Position numbers and translations under genes: made by a program
The notes under the pieces: generated by a model
Databases searched by the model: none
What the model was told of the DNA's origin: nothing
Seen by the model: only the letters and a program-made list of their open reading frames with translations
Assembly: GCA_036399175.1 (NCBI GenBank)
Contig: DASWNP010000015.1
Span: forward strand, 1 to 64,000
DNA: 64,000 bases
DNA from: DASWNP01 sp036399175
GTDB taxonomy: Bacteria; Acidobacteriota; Blastocatellia; Pyrinomonadales; Pyrinomonadaceae
Reading direction: 5' to 3'
Part shown: piece by piece, positions 61,274 to 64,000 of the stretch
How positions within the stretch are numbered: the stretch's first letter is position 1
Layout: each line of letters starts with the position of its first letter

Positions 61274-61311
61274 CTCGCGCGGAGACGAGCTTGAGGCGCG
61301 CTTTCGACCAT

Positions 61312-63108
61312 CTATCTTGAGCCCTCTTTTCGTCTGAAAATCCAGACCTTCGGATGGTCGAAAATCCTGAAGTTGAGTTCCGCCGCGTCGTCCCGAATCT
61401 CAAGCCCGAAGAGGCGCGGATAGGAGCTTAGCTCTCTGACGGGCTCGAAGTCGGAGCTGCCCTCCATGAGACTCCGGTAGTAGTCGCGTATGACGGGCGA
61501 GGCTTCGGGCGAGCGGACGAGCCCTTCGTACCAGCGCATCGACATGATGATGAAATCCGCGCTCTCAAGCTTCGACCGAAGCTCGGCGCGCTGCTCGGCC
61601 TCAAGCGCGTCGTCCTTCGGAATCAGCTTCGGCACGTCGAGATAGACGAAGCGGAAGCGGCGCGGGTCGAAACCGTGCGGGTCGCCTCCGGGAATCAGCA
61701 CGTCGCCGTCGATTGGCGGGCGCTCCTGCGCCGTCGGCGCTTCGAGCAGGATGGTCGAGCCCTGCGGGATGTTCGCGTAAGCCCAGCTCGTCGCCTGCAA
61801 GCTCGTGTGCGGGTGCGCGTAGATGCTCATGTAGGCGCACGCGTAGAGGAAACTCGTTGCGAGCGTCGTCAGGGCGAAAGCGGAGATGACGAGAGCCGCC
61901 GTGCGACGCCCGCGACGCGCGAAGCCTTCACGCAACTCGACGAACATCGTCGCCGCCAGCAGCGCGAGCATCGGCAGCATCGGCAGCGTGTAGCGCACGG
62001 CCTTGTTGAGCCAGCCGCCGACGACGTAGAAGTAGACGAGCAGCCAGACGACGACGACGATGTCCTGCCTGCGATGTCTCCAGAGCGCGTAGAGAAGCCC
62101 GCAGAGGCTCGCCGCTTCGAGCAGAGGCCCCATCGCCCAGAAGAGCAGGTTTTCGATGTAGTACCAGTAAGGCGTCGTGCCGATGTAGTGATGATTGGCC
62201 TCGACAATCCTGCGGCTGAGCGCCGCGCTCATCTTCGTCAGGTCTTTCGTAAACGCGGCGCGGTCGATGAGCGCGTAAGGCGTCGTCAGGAAAAAGACGA
62301 CGAGCGAGAGCAGCGCCGCCGCCAGCAGCCGAACGCCCAAGAGTCTGCGCACGGTTGATTTCAACACCGAAGCCGCGCGCTTATCCGACCGAGCGCCAAT
62401 CTCGTTCGACTCGGCAGCAATCTCATTCGACCGAGCGGCAATCTCATCCGACGATTCGCCGACATTCGACTTGCCTGCGCTATCGTTGTCTCTGCGCGCT
62501 CCGCTGGCGCGCGCCGCGTGGGCGACGACAAGCGGAACGACGAGAAACGCGCCGTTATACTTCGAGCCCGCCGCGAGGCCGATGGCGACGGCGGCGTAAA
62601 GGTATTGGCGCGCGTCGTCGCCTGTGGCCACGCGGAGGATGAAGTAGATGCTGAGCGAGATGAAGAAGGTGTTGACGGAATCGGTCGTGTAGTAATGCGA
62701 CTCGCGTAGCGCCGTGACGGTACAGGCGTAGAAGGCTGCGGCAAGAAGTCCTGCGCGCAGGCCGTAGGCTCTGCGCCCCGTCAGGTAGACGACCGCGATG
62801 GTGGCCGTGCCGAAGCAGGCCGAGACGGCTCTGCCAAGCAGGTGCAGGTCGTAGCTCTCGGGCGTTTTGAAGAGGCCGACGATGTACGCGCCCGCGAGCA
62901 GAAGGTAATAAATGAGCGAAGGGTAATCGAAGGCCGGAGGCTTGAACGTGCCGAGCGCGTACATCTCAAGCACAGAGCGGACGATGAACCACTCATCGAC
63001 GTGAAACTCGAAGGGGAAGCCGATTCTCAGCCCGTAGAACCTGAAGAAAGCGCCGACGAACAGAATCGAAACCAGGCAGAGCGCGGCTTTTCCTTTCAGC
63101 CCCTTCAT
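61312..63108 (-). CDS. GT39-like membrane glycosyltransferase
   Basis: This 598-residue protein has about 10-11 helices. The first loop has FEFHVDEWFIVRSVLEMYAL, where Asp-Glu matches the PMT_2 catalytic motif. A hydrophilic loop near residues 218-252 contains a heptad-length repeat (IAARSNEIAAESNEIGARS) encoded by three 21-base repeats. The C-terminal region (about 450-598) is soluble and periplasmic. It is convergent with the UbiA-family gene and divergent from the partial GT4 gene at the window end. Its substrate is unknown; the locus suggests a lipid-linked sugar. Confidence 0.8.
   Translation of the reverse strand: MKGLKGKAALCLVSILFVGAFFRFYGLRIGFPFEFHVDEWFIVRSVLEMYALGTFKPPAFDYPSLIYYLLLAGAYIVGLFKTPESYDLHLLGRAVSACFGTATIAVVYLTGRRAYGLRAGLLAAAFYACTVTALRESHYYTTDSVNTFFISLSIYFILRVATGDDARQYLYAAVAIGLAAGSKYNGAFLVVPLVVAHAARASGARRDNDSAGKSNVGESSDEIAARSNEIAAESNEIGARSDKRAASVLKSTVRRLLGVRLLAAALLSLVVFFLTTPYALIDRAAFTKDLTKMSAALSRRIVEANHHYIGTTPYWYYIENLLFWAMGPLLEAASLCGLLYALWRHRRQDIVVVVWLLVYFYVVGGWLNKAVRYTLPMLPMLALLAATMFVELREGFARRGRRTAALVISAFALTTLATSFLYACAYMSIYAHPHTSLQATSWAYANIPQGSTILLEAPTAQERPPIDGDVLIPGGDPHGFDPRRFRFVYLDVPKLIPKDDALEAEQRAELRSKLESADFIIMSMRWYEGLVRSPEASPVIRDYYRSLMEGSSDFEPVRELSSYPRLFGLEIRDDAAELNFRIFDHPKVWIFRRKEGSR
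62391..62453. repeat. Three 21-base direct repeats inside a glycosyltransferase gene
   Basis: Three degenerate 21-base units (62391-62411, 62412-62432, 62433-62453) share the centre CAATCTC and a following TCGAC/CCGAC. Being a multiple of three, they keep the frame and encode a repeated SNEIAAR-like heptapeptide. Confidence 0.75.
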
Positions 63109-63215
63109 CGTCGCTCGTCCGCGTCGCGTCGCCGCCCGGCTTCTTCGTCCGTCGCTCTGCGCCTCTCTTCGTCTTTAAGCTTCACCGGGCAACTGTATTA
63201 TATTTGGCGTCTCTA

Positions 63216-64000
63216 ATGAAACTCCTGCTCGCGCTGACTTACTATCATCCGCACATCTCCGGGCTAACCGTCTACGTCGAGCGGCTGGCCGAGGCGCTCG
63301 CCGCGCGCGGCCACGCGGTGACGGTGCTCACCTCGCGTCACGACCCGTCGCTCGCGCTCGAAGAGACGCGCCGAGGCGTTCGCATCGTGCGTGTGCCGGT
63401 GGCCTTTCGTGTGGGCAAGGGCGCGCTCATGCCCTCGTATCTCAGGCGCGCGCTGCCGCTCGTGCGCGAGCACGACCTCTGCCTGCTCAACCTCCCGGCC
63501 ACGCCCGTCGAAGCGACGACGATTCCCCTCATCGCGCGCTTCCTCGCGCGACGCCCCTCTGTCGCCCTCTATCACTGCGACTTACGTCTGCCGGAAGGTC
63601 TCTCGAATCGCATCGCGGAGCGTTTGGTCTCGCTCAACAACTACGCTGCCGGGCTGCTCCTGAACCGCATCGTCGCCACGACCGAAGATTACGCCGAGCA
63701 CAGCCCCTTCCTCCGCCGCTTCAAAGGCAAGCTGGCGATTATCCGTCCGGCAGTTCGGGTCGAGACGGCTCGTGCCGAAGAGGTCGAAGCCTTTCGACGC
63801 GCACACGCGCCGGGCGGCGAGCCTCTCGTCGGCTTCGCCGCGCGCTTTTCGTCCGAGAAGGGCGTCGAATACCTGCTCGACGCGCTGCCGCAGATACAGC
63901 GAGAGCTTCCCGGCGCGAAAATTCTTTTCACGGGCGACCCGCGAAAGGTGGTCGGCGAGGAGAGCTACCAACGGCGTATGCAGCCCCGGCTCGCGCAGGC
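63216..64000 (+). CDS. GT4-family glycosyltransferase, partial (cut by window end)
   Basis: The reading frame is open from ATG 63216 to the window end (261 codons) with no stop. It starts with LLLALTYYHPHISGLTVYVE, the N-terminal GT-B strand and sugar-acceptor loop of GT4 enzymes. It then has LVGFAARFSSEKGVEYLLDA, the first strand of the C-terminal donor-binding domain. The rest lies outside the window. It is divergent from the GT39-like gene with a 107-base gap, and continues the glycan locus. Confidence 0.88.
   Translation, partial: MKLLLALTYYHPHISGLTVYVERLAEALAARGHAVTVLTSRHDPSLALEETRRGVRIVRVPVAFRVGKGALMPSYLRRALPLVREHDLCLLNLPATPVEATTIPLIARFLARRPSVALYHCDLRLPEGLSNRIAERLVSLNNYAAGLLLNRIVATTEDYAEHSPFLRRFKGKLAIIRPAVRVETARAEEVEAFRRAHAPGGEPLVGFAARFSSEKGVEYLLDALPQIQRELPGAKILFTGDPRKVVGEESYQRRMQPRLAQ

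Overview
The window is a high-GC bacterial chromosome segment with no rRNA, tRNA, insertion sequence, phage or CRISPR array that I can see. The gene set (two YfhO-type membrane proteins, DUF4214 proteins, a Calx-beta/TolB-repeat secreted protein, large TPR proteins, a deoxyhypusine-synthase-like enzyme beside speA and speB) suggests Acidobacteriota, probably class Blastocatellia. This is an inference from gene content; no phylogenetic marker in the window was tested.

Layout. 0-7 kb: nitrogen and polyamine metabolism (glutamine synthetase, arginine decarboxylase, a DHS-like enzyme, an orphan HicB, agmatinase). 7-20 kb: an MFS transporter, a lone ABC ATPase, a YfhO protein, a Calx-beta/TolB-repeat exported protein, then a minus-strand run holding a phosphodiesterase, a TPR protein, an exported protein, threonine synthase and an SDR. 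20-28.5 kb: a WYL regulator, a Cof-type HAD phosphatase, a cyclophilin, an ankyrin protein, thiD, thiE and an 819-residue TPR protein. 28.6-64 kb: a cell-surface glycan locus. It has an O-antigen-ligase-like protein, a Wzm-type permease and Wzt-type ATPase separated by toxin-antitoxin genes, a coiled-coil protein, methyltransferases, GT4 glycosyltransferases, many GT-C/GT39-like membrane enzymes, a UbiA-family prenyltransferase and DUF4214 proteins. The enzymes look like the parts of an ABC-transporter-dependent polysaccharide pathway: lipid-linked sugar donors are made, membrane enzymes transfer the sugars, methyltransferases modify the chain, Wzm/Wzt exports it and the ligase attaches it.

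The most unusual signal is not a protein. Nineteen gene junctions carry long imperfect inverted repeats whose arms are tandem heptamers. At least nine heptamer families are present, and the two arms of one element always match. Many elements share an A-rich then GCTTT-rich core between the arms. The elements sit flush against stop or start codons, often run into genes, and encode short protein tails. Unrelated proteins end in the same residues as a result: two end in TVSSEQ and three end in Lys/Gly-rich GKG-type tails. They resemble the short tandemly repeated repetitive (STRR) heptamers known from cyanobacteria, but here they are built as palindromes around a core. I regard this as the best candidate for an undescribed system in the window.
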